Below, one piece after another: positions 9,398 to 19,185 of a stretch of 64,000 nt of DNA. The notes beneath the pieces are model-generated. The model worked only from the letters and a program-made list of their open reading frames with translations. It ran no database searches and had not been told where the DNA came from. This DNA is from Veillonellaceae bacterium (GTDB taxonomy: Bacteria > Bacillota_C > Negativicutes > UBA1444), in the NCBI GenBank assembly GCA_012798135.1, contig JAAZNU010000022.1, forward strand, positions 1 through 64,000. The letters run 5' to 3'. A program made the translations under genes and the position numbers. Numbering within the stretch: position 1 is the stretch's first letter; each line of letters begins with the position of its first letter.

Positions 9398-9427
9398 GAA
9401 AAAGCAGCAAGACAATCGCTTGCTGCT
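9398..9427 (-). terminator. Intrinsic terminator of the treS-maltokinase gene
   Basis: AGCAGCAAG (9403-9411) and CTTGCTGCT (9419-9427) form a 9-bp stem with a 7-base loop; on the minus strand it is followed by TTTTTCATC. Confidence 0.8.
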
Positions 9428-9462
9428 GAACGGAATTTTTCTGGGCGAGGTTGCCCGGTTGT

Positions 9463-12400
9463 TTATCTGGCGCGCGGTGTGCCGGTCGCTAAGCTGTCCA
9501 GCCAGAACTGCAGGCCGGACAAACTGATTTCGCTGGGAACCCCGTTCTGGGTAATTTCCCGGCTTAGTCTGTCCAGCCCATACTCCAGGCAGAAACAGTC
9601 CAGCATCAGCGCTGCATCATGGACGCGGTGCAGGGACAGCGGGTGGGAAGGCTGGAGATCATGGGCGGCGTTGAAATATGATCGCAGGAAGGCGGAGGAA
9701 ACCCAACGGCACCAAACGTCCGCAATGCGCGAGAGCTGAGCCGGGTCCGTTCCCGGCAGTGTCGTGAACACCGGATTGCTGGCCATGGAATGGACACAAG
9801 AATAGAATGACCAGAGCATACTGGCGACGTCACGTAACGGAGAACGTTTGATCCGGCGTTCCGACAAAGGTCGGGCCGGTTGTCCTTCAAAATCGATGAC
9901 CCAGAGGTCACTTTGTTCATCCACCAGTAACTGGCCGAGGTGATAGTCGCCATGTTCCCGAATTCGATAGGTGCGGAACAATTTATGCGTCAGTGCGCCA
10001 AACAAAGCAGTTAGCTGAACTTTGCGCCGTTGCAGCGAATCGGCTTTTTTTCGTAGCGTCGGGTCCAGGCTGGCTTGACTTTCTTGCAGCTGGAGAAAGG
10101 TAAAATCTAACAGACGTAGGACGCTATGCGAGATTTGTTTTTGGTAATACAGGGTGTACCGCTCCGGTGCGAAAACGGCATCGTCAGGTTCGGAGGCCAG
10201 TGCGGCATGAAGGTCATGGGTTATCTGGCCGATTCGGGCGGCAGTATCCATCATGGGGCCAATAGCGGCACGGGTATGTTCGCCGGGCGGAGCCAACGCG
10301 AGACGGAACGGCGACAGAGCCGGCGGAACCAGCGTTTCCAGGTTTTTCCCGGCAAACAATGCGCTTTCAAAAAAGGGCAGGAGGGTGTCTTTGGTATATT
10401 GCAAGCCGTCGCTGCGATGAGGAATGTAAGTATGCATTACGGACAAAGTGCAGGGGACCTGGTTGGCGCCAAGGTAGTCAATGGCTGCTTGCACTCCCGG
10501 AAGTTTTGTAAAGTCGGTTTTTTCCCATAGAAAGCGGCCCAGTTCCTTTTCAGGGTGCGGGCCTTCGTCAAGCTGCCGGAATAACTTGACCACATGCGCC
10601 GGGCGAAACACCAACGATAGATGGTTGTGGTCGGCATTGACCGTTTCCGACTGAGCGGGAGCGTTCGGACGGACGAAGGCGGAAAAACGACTAGAGTTCA
10701 AAGAACCAAGGCGACCGGACAGGCGGCGGGGCGATAAACAGAATTCATAGAGCCAGGCATGCCAAGCTTGGTCAAAGGTAGCGTCCGCCAATTTGTACGA
10801 TATGCCGTTGACATGCACTTGTGCCAACAGCCGGGCCGGTTGGTCAGAAATACGGTTATACAGAGCCAAAATGATGGTGATATGCAGGGCTGCCACAGAG
10901 GCCGTTTCGACCCGGACCACATACAGAACATGACGATTGGTGGGAATGAGAAAACCGTCAACAATGTTCGCAACGCGAACATTGCACCCCACTGGCTGCA
11001 GTGGCAGTGCTGCCAGAAAAGATGGCAGGCGGGCACTCAGTTTCTGCCATACTGCCGGCGTCAACAGTTCTTCGAGGTCCGTCACCTCGAATTCCGGGAC
11101 GATGCCCGTCAGCAACTCCTGCGGGTCACAGAGCGGCATTCCGCGAAGTTGCTTTTTCTCCAGAGTGAACCAATAAAAAGAATGTGGGCCTAAACTAAGG
11201 GAATAAGGTTCGTTCCCAATGGCCGGAAACAGGGACCTGCCCATGATTTCGCGGGGTACGAGTCCGGACCAAGCGGACAGGTCGAGTTGGACATGTTGAA
11301 CAAACCGCGATACGTTGGCAACGACCAAAATTATTTCCTGGTCCAGGGAACGCACATACGACAACACTTTATCGTTGTTGGAGTTCGGGAATGAGATGGG
11401 ACCGCGTCCAAAGGCTGTGAAACGGTTGCGAAGAGAAATAATGCGGCGCATCCACCAAAGAAAAGAATTCGGGTTTTGCTCCAGTGCTTCCACGTTGACA
11501 CTTTCATAATGATACTGAGGATCGGTAATGACGGGTAAGGCTAATTTTTGGGGGCTGGCCTGGGAAAAGCCAGCATTGCGGTCCGAAGTCCATTGCATGG
11601 GAGTACGGACTCCGTTGCGATCTCCCAGATAGATATTGTCGCCCATGCCGATTTCGTCGCCGTAATAAATGACCGGCGAGCCAGGCAGACTTAGCAGCAA
11701 GGCGTTCAACAATTCCAGCTTGCGGCGGTTGCCGTTCAATAGAGGGGAAAGGCGGCGACGGATCCCCAGATTGATTCGGGAACGGGGGTCGGGAGCGTAG
11801 AGCTTCACGAAAAAATCCCGCTCCTCTTCAGTCAACATTTCCATCGTAAGCTCGTCGTGATTACGCAAAAACAAAGCCCATTGACTGTTTTTCGATGTCA
11901 CGGGAGTTTTGACGACGGCATCCATGACCGGCCAAGCGTTTTCCATACCGACAGACAGGTAGATGCGCGGCATGAGCGGAAAATGAAAGGCCATGTGGCA
12001 TTCATCATCTTTGCCGAAGTATTGGATGACATCTTCCGGCCAGCCATTCGCTTCTGCCAGCAACATTCTGTTGGTGTAATGGGTATCGACATGGTGACGC
12101 AATTCTTTGAGAAAGGCGTGCGTCGCCGGCAAATTCTCACAGTCGGTGCCTTCACTTTCAAATAAATACGGAACGGCATCCAGACGCAAGCCGTCGACGC
12201 CCATGGCCAGCCAGTAATCTACAACCCGGAAGAGCGCGGCTTTTACCGCGGGTTCTTCAAAATTCAGATCGGGCTGGTGGCGGTAGAAGCGATGCCAATA
12301 GTAGGCTTGGGCTGTCGGATCCCAGTTCCAGTTGGAAGTCTCGAAGTCTTTGAAAATAATTCGCGCCTCGGCGTATTTCTTGTCATTATCATTCCACACA

Positions 12401-12783
12401 TAGAAGTTTCGCCACTTGCTGCCCGGTTTGGCCCGGCGGGATTTTTGAAACCAGGCATGCTGATCCGAAGTATGGTTCAGAACGAGTTCGGTAATTACTT
12501 TCAGACCTTTGGAGTGGGCGGCTTTCAGAAAGCGCCGAAAGTCGGCGATGGTACCATAGTCGGGATGGATGTTTCGGTAATCGGCAATATCATAACCGTC
12601 GTCACGCAGCGGTGAAGGATAAAACGGCAAGAGCCAAATGGCGGTGACTCCAAGATTGACGATGTAATCCAATTTAGCGGTCAATCCCGGGAAATCGCCG
12701 ATGCCGTCACGGTTGGAATCGGCGAAGGAGCGGACATGGAGCTGGTAAATCACGGCGTCTTTGTACCATGTGGAAGCGTTCAT
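9463..12783 (-). CDS. treS: Trehalose synthase-maltokinase fusion (TreS-Mak)
   Basis: The 1106-aa protein starts at ATG 12783, six bases after AGGAGG; the longer reading from 12840 lacks a ribosome site. The N-terminal 560 residues are a GH13 trehalose synthase with the catalytic triad Asp202 (GLRLDAVPY), Glu244 (LLAEANGW) and Asp310 (FLRNHDEL). The C-terminal half is a maltokinase with GDYHLGQLLV and VIDFEGQP motifs. TreS interconverts trehalose and maltose; the kinase makes maltose-1-phosphate, the substrate of the GlgE route to alpha-glucan. No glgE is in this window. It is divergent from the OtsA-OtsB fusion across about 150 bases, so trehalose synthesis and its onward conversion may be regulated together. 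Confidence 0.92.
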   Translation of the reverse strand: MNASTWYKDAVIYQLHVRSFADSNRDGIGDFPGLTAKLDYIVNLGVTAIWLLPFYPSPLRDDGYDIADYRNIHPDYGTIADFRRFLKAAHSKGLKVITELVLNHTSDQHAWFQKSRRAKPGSKWRNFYVWNDNDKKYAEARIIFKDFETSNWNWDPTAQAYYWHRFYRHQPDLNFEEPAVKAALFRVVDYWLAMGVDGLRLDAVPYLFESEGTDCENLPATHAFLKELRHHVDTHYTNRMLLAEANGWPEDVIQYFGKDDECHMAFHFPLMPRIYLSVGMENAWPVMDAVVKTPVTSKNSQWALFLRNHDELTMEMLTEEERDFFVKLYAPDPRSRINLGIRRRLSPLLNGNRRKLELLNALLLSLPGSPVIYYGDEIGMGDNIYLGDRNGVRTPMQWTSDRNAGFSQASPQKLALPVITDPQYHYESVNVEALEQNPNSFLWWMRRIISLRNRFTAFGRGPISFPNSNNDKVLSYVRSLDQEIILVVANVSRFVQHVQLDLSAWSGLVPREIMGRSLFPAIGNEPYSLSLGPHSFYWFTLEKKQLRGMPLCDPQELLTGIVPEFEVTDLEELLTPAVWQKLSARLPSFLAALPLQPVGCNVRVANIVDGFLIPTNRHVLYVVRVETASVAALHITIILALYNRISDQPARLLAQVHVNGISYKLADATFDQAWHAWLYEFCLSPRRLSGRLGSLNSSRFSAFVRPNAPAQSETVNADHNHLSLVFRPAHVVKLFRQLDEGPHPEKELGRFLWEKTDFTKLPGVQAAIDYLGANQVPCTLSVMHTYIPHRSDGLQYTKDTLLPFFESALFAGKNLETLVPPALSPFRLALAPPGEHTRAAIGPMMDTAARIGQITHDLHAALASEPDDAVFAPERYTLYYQKQISHSVLRLLDFTFLQLQESQASLDPTLRKKADSLQRRKVQLTALFGALTHKLFRTYRIREHGDYHLGQLLVDEQSDLWVIDFEGQPARPLSERRIKRSPLRDVASMLWSFYSCVHSMASNPVFTTLPGTDPAQLSRIADVWCRWVSSAFLRSYFNAAHDLQPSHPLSLHRVHDAALMLDCFCLEYGLDRLSREITQNGVPSEISLSGLQFWLDSLATGTPRAR

Positions 12784-12934
12784 GTCAGACCTCCTGTCGA
12801 TATTTCTTGTGTTATAATGGTTTTGAGACTGAACTTTCACTCTAATTATACGTTGTATGTATTATTTCTGCGCAAACTCTTTCTTTCCTGCGAAACTGTT
12901 CCCTGTTGCCGGATGAATGAAAGGAGGAACGCCC

Positions 12935-15175
12935 GTGAGTGAAACGACAACAAGAAAACAAGCGCGACTGATTATCGTATCCAATCGTTTGCCAATGACG
13001 GTAAGCATGGAGGAGGGAAAAATGACGCTGGGACCCAGTGCCGGCGGCTTGGTCAGCGCACTGGGAGCTTATTTGGCGCGCCGTAAAGAGGAGGCTGCGG
13101 AACTGTCCGAATATCTTTGGGTCGGTTGGCCGGGCAATAGCATCGCCGAGGCGGATCAACCCATGGTGCGGCGTTGCCTGAGAACGGAACATGGCTGCGA
13201 TCCGGTCTTTTTGGCAACGGATGTGATGGACAAATTTTATCTGGGGTTCTGTAATAAGACGGTGTGGCCGCTGTTTCATTATTTTCCGACGTTAACGGTC
13301 TATGAAGAAGAGATGTGGGAAGTTTACGAGGCGGTCAACCGGCAGTTTTGCGAGGTCATAGCGCAATTGGCACAGCCGGACGATGTGATATGGATCCATG
13401 ATTACCATTTTATGTTGTTGCCGGCGATGCTGCGGGAACGCTGCCCCAATAATTCCATCGGCTTTTTTCTGCATATTCCGTTTCCCGCGTATGAAGTATT
13501 CCGGATGCTGCCGCGCAAATGGGCCGCCGGATTGGTGGAAGGTCTGCTCGGTTCCGACGTGGTCGGTTTTCATACCGTCGATTATGTGCGACACTTCTTG
13601 ACGGCCGTGTTGCGACTGACTGGCTATCAACATCAAATTGGCCGGTTGATGTATCAGGGACGGGAAGTTCGGGCGGATGCGTTTCCCATCGGCATTGATT
13701 TTGAAAAATATTATGACACGGCCTGCTTGCCGAAAATTCGTCGCGAAGCGGAATTGATCCGTCGAAAACTGGTCCAGCAGAAAGCGATTCTGTCCGTGGA
13801 CCGGCTGGATTACACCAAAGGAATCGCCAAACGGTTACGCGCATACGAATTGTTTCTCGAACGCCATTCCGAGTGGCACCAGGAAGTGATTATGCTGTTG
13901 TTGGTAGTGCCGTCGCGAATTGGCGTGGACCGTTATCAGGATATGCGCCGTGAAATTGACGAACTGGTCGGGCGGATCAATGGAAGGTTCGGGGATATCG
14001 GTTGGGCGCCGATTGCCTATCTATATAAAAATCTGGGTCTGCAGGCACTGAGTTCCCTATATTCCGCGGCCGACGTGGCTCTGGTGACGCCGCTGCGTGA
14101 CGGCATGAATCTGGTGGCCAAGGAATTCGTGGCCTCACGGACCCAAGACGACGGGGTCCTAATTCTCAGCGAAATGGCTGGCGCGGCCCGCGAGTTGCCG
14201 GAAGCGCTGATCATTAATCCCAACAGCCGCGAAGAGATGGCCGAAGCGATCCATCAAGCGTTGGTCATGCCGGCAAGCGAGCAAGCGGAACGGATTCGGA
14301 CCATGCGCGACAATGTGCGGCGCTATGATGTCCATCGTTGGGGCTGGCTGTTTTTGCACGCCTTGCAAAACTTGTCGACGGCTAATCAATTGACGGCGGA
14401 TAAGAGACTGACTGAAGAAAAAATGACGAGTTTGGTCCGGCAGTTTGCACTGACCAATCGGCGGGCATTGATTTTTGACTATGACGGAACATTGGTGCCC
14501 TTGGCCAGAACTCCGGATCAGGCCGTTCCCGGAGAGTACTTGCTGCGACTGCTCAGAGCTCTGACCGCCGACCAACGCAATGACGTAACGATTGTCAGTG
14601 GCCGGCCCCGGGAATTTCTGCAACAGCATTTCGGCGATTTGCGGTCGACCCTCGTGGCTGAGCACGGGGCTTGGCTGAAACGTCGCGGTGGTATCTGGCG
14701 CAAGAGGGTATTCCCCGATGACACCTGGAAACAAAGAATCGTGCCGTTGCTGGAGTATTATGTGGAACGGTTGCCGGCTTCGTTTTTGGAAGAAAAAGAA
14801 TGCTCGGTTGCTTGGCATTATCGGTTGTCCGATGCGGAATCGGCCGATTTTATGGCGCAAGAACTGAAGTTCGAATTATCGAACCTGTTGTTGCAAACCA
14901 ACATGGAGGTCCTGGAAGGCAACAAAGTGCTGGAGGTACGGGCAAAAGCCGCCAATAAGGGATCGGCCGTCCTGGCGGCGTTGGATGACGGAAACTATGA
15001 ATTGATTCTGGCGGCCGGGGATGATTGGACTGATGAAGACATGTTTCAGGTTCTGCCGGGTACAGCCATGACCATTCGGGTGGGCGTACGGCCAACGGCG
15101 GCGAATTATTTGCTGGAGGAGCAGCACGAATTGATCACCTTGCTGGAAAAAATATTGATGGCGGAACTTGTCTGA
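12935..15175 (+). CDS. otsA-otsB: Trehalose-6-phosphate synthase/phosphatase fusion (OtsA-OtsB)
   Basis: The 746-aa bifunctional protein starts at GTG 12935, seven bases after AAGGAGG; the ATG at 12917 lies upstream of that ribosome site. The first 460 residues are a GT20 trehalose-6-phosphate synthase ([45 protein letters not shown]). The last 240 residues are a HAD trehalose phosphatase with the nucleophile Asp515 in FDYDGTL and [10 protein letters not shown] near the end. It makes trehalose from glucose-6-phosphate and a nucleotide-glucose. Such fusions are usual in eukaryotes and known in some bacteria. Together with TreS-Mak it forms a glucose-6-P to trehalose to maltose-1-P path. Confidence 0.93.
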   Translation: MSETTTRKQARLIIVSNRLPMTVSMEEGKMTLGPSAGGLVSALGAYLARRKEEAAELSEYLWVGWPGNSIAEADQPMVRRCLRTEHGCDPVFLATDVMDKFYLGFCNKTVWPLFHYFPTLTVYEEEMWEVYEAVNRQFCEVIAQLAQPDDVIWIHDYHFMLLPAMLRERCPNNSIGFFLHIPFPAYEVFRMLPRKWAAGLVEGLLGSDVVGFHTVDYVRHFLTAVLRLTGYQHQIGRLMYQGREVRADAFPIGIDFEKYYDTACLPKIRREAELIRRKLVQQKAILSVDRLDYTKGIAKRLRAYELFLERHSEWHQEVIMLLLVVPSRIGVDRYQDMRREIDELVGRINGRFGDIGWAPIAYLYKNLGLQALSSLYSAADVALVTPLRDGMNLVAKEFVASRTQDDGVLILSEMAGAARELPEALIINPNSREEMAEAIHQALVMPASEQAERIRTMRDNVRRYDVHRWGWLFLHALQNLSTANQLTADKRLTEEKMTSLVRQFALTNRRALIFDYDGTLVPLARTPDQAVPGEYLLRLLRALTADQRNDVTIVSGRPREFLQQHFGDLRSTLVAEHGAWLKRRGGIWRKRVFPDDTWKQRIVPLLEYYVERLPASFLEEKECSVAWHYRLSDAESADFMAQELKFELSNLLLQTNMEVLEGNKVLEVRAKAANKGSAVLAALDDGNYELILAAGDDWTDEDMFQVLPGTAMTIRVGVRPTAANYLLEEQHELITLLEKILMAELV

Positions 15176-15230
15176 TACAAAGCGGTGAGGGCAGTGCCCG
15201 GAGAGCAGACGAAATTAGGGGGAGTATTTA

Positions 15231-16211
15231 GTGGCGGCGACAAAAATTGTTATGACCGGCCGGCCGTTGCCGGAAGCCGACCGGATGATTCGAGACTGTT
15301 GCGAGGTCAAGTGCTGGGAACAGCCGGGAATCATGCCGCGCGAGTTGCTGCTCGAGTGGCTGGCGGATGCGGAGGGGCTGATGTCGGTCGGGGCCCAGCC
15401 GGCCCGCGTGGATGAGGAGTTGTTGAGGCATGCACCAAGGTTGCGGGTGATTTCCCAGAGCTCGGTCGGCTTTGACAATGTGGATATCGCTGCCTGTACA
15501 AGGCACGGCATTCCCTTTGGCAATACACCCGGCGTACTGACGGAGGCGACGGCCGATTTGGCGTTTTTGCTGGTGATGTGCGCGGCGCGACGGATCAAAG
15601 AAAGCGCGCTGATTGTTCAAAATGGCGACTGGTCGGCAACAACCAAGATTCCTCTTGGGGTCGATCTTTACGGCAAGACATTGGGCATCGTCGGCATGGG
15701 GCAGATCGGTTCGGCGGTGGCCCGACGCGCCAGAGCCTGCGGCATGCGGATCGTATACCATAACCGGCGACGCAAGGATGCGGCGTCGGAAGCCGGCGCC
15801 ATGTTCCTTTCATTTGAAGACTTGCTGAAGACTGCGGACTTTATCGTTGTTTTGATCCCGTTAAGCGACGAAACCCGCTGGCTGTTTCGGCGAGAACAGT
15901 TTTGCCAAATGAAAAAGACCGCGTTCTTTATCAACGCGGCCCGCGGTGGTATTGTGGAAGCCGATGCCCTCTATGAAGCTCTCCGGGATGGTGAAATTGC
16001 CGGCTGCGCTCTGGATGTCACCGATCCCGAACCGATTCCGGCCGAGCATCCGTTGCTCAAACTGTCCAATGTTTTCATCACGCCGCATATCGGCAGCGCC
16101 ACGATTGAAACCCGCACCCGGATGGCCATGCTGGCGGCGGAGAATTTGTTGCTGGGGCTTGCCGGAAAGCCTTTAAAAACCTGTGTGAACAGCGAAGTCA
16201 ATTACCGCTGA
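15231..16211 (+). CDS. D-2-hydroxyacid dehydrogenase (glyoxylate/hydroxypyruvate reductase type)
   Basis: The 326-aa protein begins at GTG 15231 behind GGGGGAG. It has the bilobal fold of the D-isomer-specific family: the Rossmann motif GMGQIG near residue 150, NAARGGIVE with the following catalytic region, the Asp/Glu pair in ALDVTDPEP, and the catalytic His in TPHIGSAT. It probably reduces glyoxylate, hydroxypyruvate or a related 2-keto acid with NAD(P)H. It lies 55 bases after otsA-otsB and could be cotranscribed, but no functional link is evident. It might act in the same glyoxylate/tartronate semialdehyde route as the carboligase at 33 kb; that is speculation. Confidence 0.85.
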   Translation: MAATKIVMTGRPLPEADRMIRDCCEVKCWEQPGIMPRELLLEWLADAEGLMSVGAQPARVDEELLRHAPRLRVISQSSVGFDNVDIAACTRHGIPFGNTPGVLTEATADLAFLLVMCAARRIKESALIVQNGDWSATTKIPLGVDLYGKTLGIVGMGQIGSAVARRARACGMRIVYHNRRRKDAASEAGAMFLSFEDLLKTADFIVVLIPLSDETRWLFRREQFCQMKKTAFFINAARGGIVEADALYEALRDGEIAGCALDVTDPEPIPAEHPLLKLSNVFITPHIGSATIETRTRMAMLAAENLLLGLAGKPLKTCVNSEVNYR

Positions 16212-16215
16212 GCCT

Positions 16216-17673
16216 TCACCAGTTACGGTGGGATCGCCAGAATTCCGGCCGCAAAAAGACCAGCAGGGTAAACAGTTCCAAGCGGCCCAGCAGCATGCAC
16301 AGGGATAACACAATCTTCACAAAGTCGGATAAGAAACCATAGTTGCTGGTCGGCCCCACTACGCCGTAACCGGGGCCGACATTGCCCAAGGTTGCGGCCA
16401 CTGCCCCCATGGCGTCCCAGGCTTCCAGACTGCTGGCGGCAGTGACCAACAATACCGCCAACACAAACGTCAGCATATAAATGTAGAAAAACTGGCCGGT
16501 GACCTGGAGCAGATTCGGGGAAACCGGCTTGCCATCTATCTTGACGGTGAACACCATTTTGGGATGGAGGATGCGCTTCAATTCCGTCCAGGATTGTTTT
16601 CCGAGCAGCAGGAACCGGATGACCTTAATGGCGCCGGCCGTTGAACCGGCGCAACCGCCGATGAACATCAGAATCAACAAAATGAATTTGGAAAAGGACG
16701 GCCACTGATCAAAATCCGCCGTGACAAAGCCGGTGGTTGTCATAATGGAAGAAGCGGTAAACAGGCTGTCACGCAAAGCCTGGTCAGCGGATTGGCCGGC
16801 GGCCAGAACCAGATTGCTGGCCATAAACAGAGTGGACAATCCCATAATCGACAGATAAACTTTAAATTCCAGATCGTGAAATAAGGTTCGAAAGCCGCGT
16901 TTCCAGGCCAGAAAATATAAACCGAAGTTTCCGCCGGCTATGGTCATGAACAGTACAATGATAAGTTCGATGGCCAGATTGTCGTAATGGAGAACACTGG
17001 CGTTTTTGGTGGAAAATCCACCGGTGGCCATGGTGGCAAAGGTATGATTGATGGCGTCAAACAAGGGCATTCCTGCCAGCAACAGCATTGACACCTGGGC
17101 AACCGTGAGCATCGTATAGATTCCCCATAAGGTGATGGCGGTATCGCGCAGGCGGGGTACTACCCGGTCTGCCGTCGGACCCGGTACTTCAGCCCGAAAC
17201 AGATGAATTGCTCCGGCACCGATTTCCGGCAAAAAAGCAATAAATAATACGATGATGCCCATTCCGCCCAACCAGTGGGTCAGGCTGCGCCAAAGCAATA
17301 TGCCATTCGGCGCCATTTCCGGAGCGGCAATGACCGAAGCGCCCGTGGTAGTCAGACCGGATACAGTCTCGAATATGGCGTCCACATAGTTTGGCAAAAC
17401 TCCGGACAAAGTGTAGGGAAGGGCTCCCAAAAGGGATGATAGCAACCAGCCTCCCCCTACGATGGCAAACCCTTCCCGAATTCCAATATGACCGTGCTCA
17501 TGTTTGGCCGTGATCATGACCGTGCCCAACATAATGGACAAAAAAGCGGAAATAATCAGTCCTTTCCAGGCCAGTTCGCCACTATACAACGAGAATAACC
17601 CGGGAATCAATATGCAAAATCCGTATCCCAGGATCAGGCGGCCAAGAACGGAAATGGCGGATCGGTAATCCAT
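16216..17673 (-). CDS. trkH: Trk-type potassium uptake channel subunit TrkH/KtrB
   Basis: The 485-aa integral membrane protein has the four-repeat pore layout of the Trk/Ktr/HKT family, with selectivity-loop signatures such as VSGLTTTGASV, FATMATGGFST, ASSIMTTTGFV and TLGNVGPGYG. It takes up K+ when gated by the TrkA ring. It begins three bases after the trkA stop codon in the same operon and converges on the hydroxyacid dehydrogenase with four bases between; no obvious terminator separates the two. Confidence 0.93.
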   Translation of the reverse strand: MDYRSAISVLGRLILGYGFCILIPGLFSLYSGELAWKGLIISAFLSIMLGTVMITAKHEHGHIGIREGFAIVGGGWLLSSLLGALPYTLSGVLPNYVDAIFETVSGLTTTGASVIAAPEMAPNGILLWRSLTHWLGGMGIIVLFIAFLPEIGAGAIHLFRAEVPGPTADRVVPRLRDTAITLWGIYTMLTVAQVSMLLLAGMPLFDAINHTFATMATGGFSTKNASVLHYDNLAIELIIVLFMTIAGGNFGLYFLAWKRGFRTLFHDLEFKVYLSIMGLSTLFMASNLVLAAGQSADQALRDSLFTASSIMTTTGFVTADFDQWPSFSKFILLILMFIGGCAGSTAGAIKVIRFLLLGKQSWTELKRILHPKMVFTVKIDGKPVSPNLLQVTGQFFYIYMLTFVLAVLLVTAASSLEAWDAMGAVAATLGNVGPGYGVVGPTSNYGFLSDFVKIVLSLCMLLGRLELFTLLVFLRPEFWRSHRNW

Positions 17674-17676
17674 GGT

Positions 17677-19020
17677 TTATGCCTGCGCCTGGAACAGGGC
17701 GGAAAGTGTTTTTCCCTTGCCGGGGAGCGTGAAGATGACGGCGCGATCCTCCAACTGCAATACCATATTGCCGTCAGGAATCATGACGTTGCCGGCGCGG
17801 ACAATCATGCCGATCAATGACTGAGACGGAAAATCAACTTTACGCAGCGGTTTATCCAAAATTTTGGCGCCGGGCTGTACCACAAATTCCATGGCCTCCG
17901 CTTTTGCTCCCTCAAACAGCATTAAGGACACCAGATCGTCCTGACGAATAAAGCGGAGAATAACGCTGGCGGTAATCACTTGCGGCGAAAGCGCAACATC
18001 AATGCCGACTTGTTGCATGATCGAGGCGTATTCGCTACGACCCACCCGCACAAAGGTCTTTTTGACGCCCAAACGCTTTGCCAACAGGGCAACCAGCAGA
18101 TTCAACTTATCGTCGTTGGTCAGACAGACAATGGCGTCGGCTTCACCGGCGCCTTCTTGCCTCAGCAGATCAATGTCTGTGCCATCGCCGTTCAAAACTA
18201 TCCCCTGGTTTAACAGACAGGCGGCGGCGTCGCAGCGTTCCGGGTCGCGGTCAATGATTTTTACCGAAATGCCATTTTGCTCCAGTAACACGGCCAAATT
18301 GCGACCAACCCGACCGGCGCCAACGATCATAACCCGTTCTACTTTCGTTCGCTTAGCGGAAAAATTGCTTTCAAACTTGACAATGGCGTCATGCGCGCCG
18401 ATGAAAAATACGTGATCATCCGGCAGAAGTTTGTCATTGCCGTTGGGGATAATCATCTTATCCTGCCGCAGAATTCCCACGACCAAAATGCTACCGGGCA
18501 GCGTGAGGTCCTTTAGCGGAATGTTCGCCAGCGGCGAATCGGCGCGAAGCTTGACTTCCAGAAGACGGACCAGCCCCTCGGCGAATTCTTCCACATCCAG
18601 TGCCGCCGGTGTTTTTAAAATCTGTAATATTTCCAGCGCCGTTACCATTTCCGGGTTGATTAACAGATCAATCCCCATCCATTCGCGGAACAGCGCCTGA
18701 TCTTTTTGAACATATTCCGGGCTGCGGACCCGGGCCACAGTGCGGGCAACCCCAGCCCGCTTGCCTACCATGCAGGCCAACATATTGACTTCGTCCTGAT
18801 CGGTAACTGCAATCATCAGGTCGGCCGTAGTAATACCCGCTTCGGATAGCACGCGGGGACTGGCGCCATTGCCGCCGGAAACCAGGACATCCAGGTATTC
18901 CTGTAAAATTTTACGTCGCTCTTCATTTTGTTCGATGACCAGAACTTCGTGGTTTTCTTGAGACAGTTTTTCCGCCAGTTTAAAACCAACCTTGCCGGCG
19001 CCGATGATGATGACGCGCAA
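17677..19020 (-). CDS. trkA: Trk potassium uptake system NAD-binding protein TrkA
   Basis: The 447-aa protein contains two RCK units, each an NAD-binding Rossmann domain (GAGKVG near the N terminus, GAGRVGRNLA in the second half) followed by a TrkA-C ligand domain. It gates TrkH in response to nucleotides. GGAGG lies only two bases before ATG 19026; TTG 19020 has eight-base spacing and gives MRVIIIGAGKVG, which matches family N termini, so I chose TTG. It is the first gene of the trkA-trkH operon. Confidence 0.93.
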   Translation of the reverse strand: MRVIIIGAGKVGFKLAEKLSQENHEVLVIEQNEERRKILQEYLDVLVSGGNGASPRVLSEAGITTADLMIAVTDQDEVNMLACMVGKRAGVARTVARVRSPEYVQKDQALFREWMGIDLLINPEMVTALEILQILKTPAALDVEEFAEGLVRLLEVKLRADSPLANIPLKDLTLPGSILVVGILRQDKMIIPNGNDKLLPDDHVFFIGAHDAIVKFESNFSAKRTKVERVMIVGAGRVGRNLAVLLEQNGISVKIIDRDPERCDAAACLLNQGIVLNGDGTDIDLLRQEGAGEADAIVCLTNDDKLNLLVALLAKRLGVKKTFVRVGRSEYASIMQQVGIDVALSPQVITASVILRFIRQDDLVSLMLFEGAKAEAMEFVVQPGAKILDKPLRKVDFPSQSLIGMIVRAGNVMIPDGNMVLQLEDRAVIFTLPGKGKTLSALFQAQA

Positions 19021-19065
19021 AATCATACCCTCCAGTCGTGTGCTAACCGGAACATTTACAGAAAA

Positions 19066-19103
19066 TAACGTGAGATGCTTTACCGGAAAAACACCCCACG
19101 TTA
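19066..19103 (-). terminator. Probable terminator after the acyl-CoA synthetase
   Basis: On the minus strand AACGTGGGGTG and CATCTCACGTT form an 11-bp stem that uses two G-U pairs, followed by ATTTTCTG. The G-U pairs exist only in the minus-strand RNA, which gives the direction. Confidence 0.5.
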
Positions 19104-19185
19104 CAAAAAATTATATCAATTTATTCCGGTGAAATCAATTAAGAGTCGAATTTGCTGCAAGAAAATTCAGGCCCGCTCGTGCGAA

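Noticed and set aside
14159..14860. 233-aa minus-strand frame opposite otsA-otsB
   Set aside because: Antisense to a strongly conserved fusion gene, and the composition is unlike a protein.
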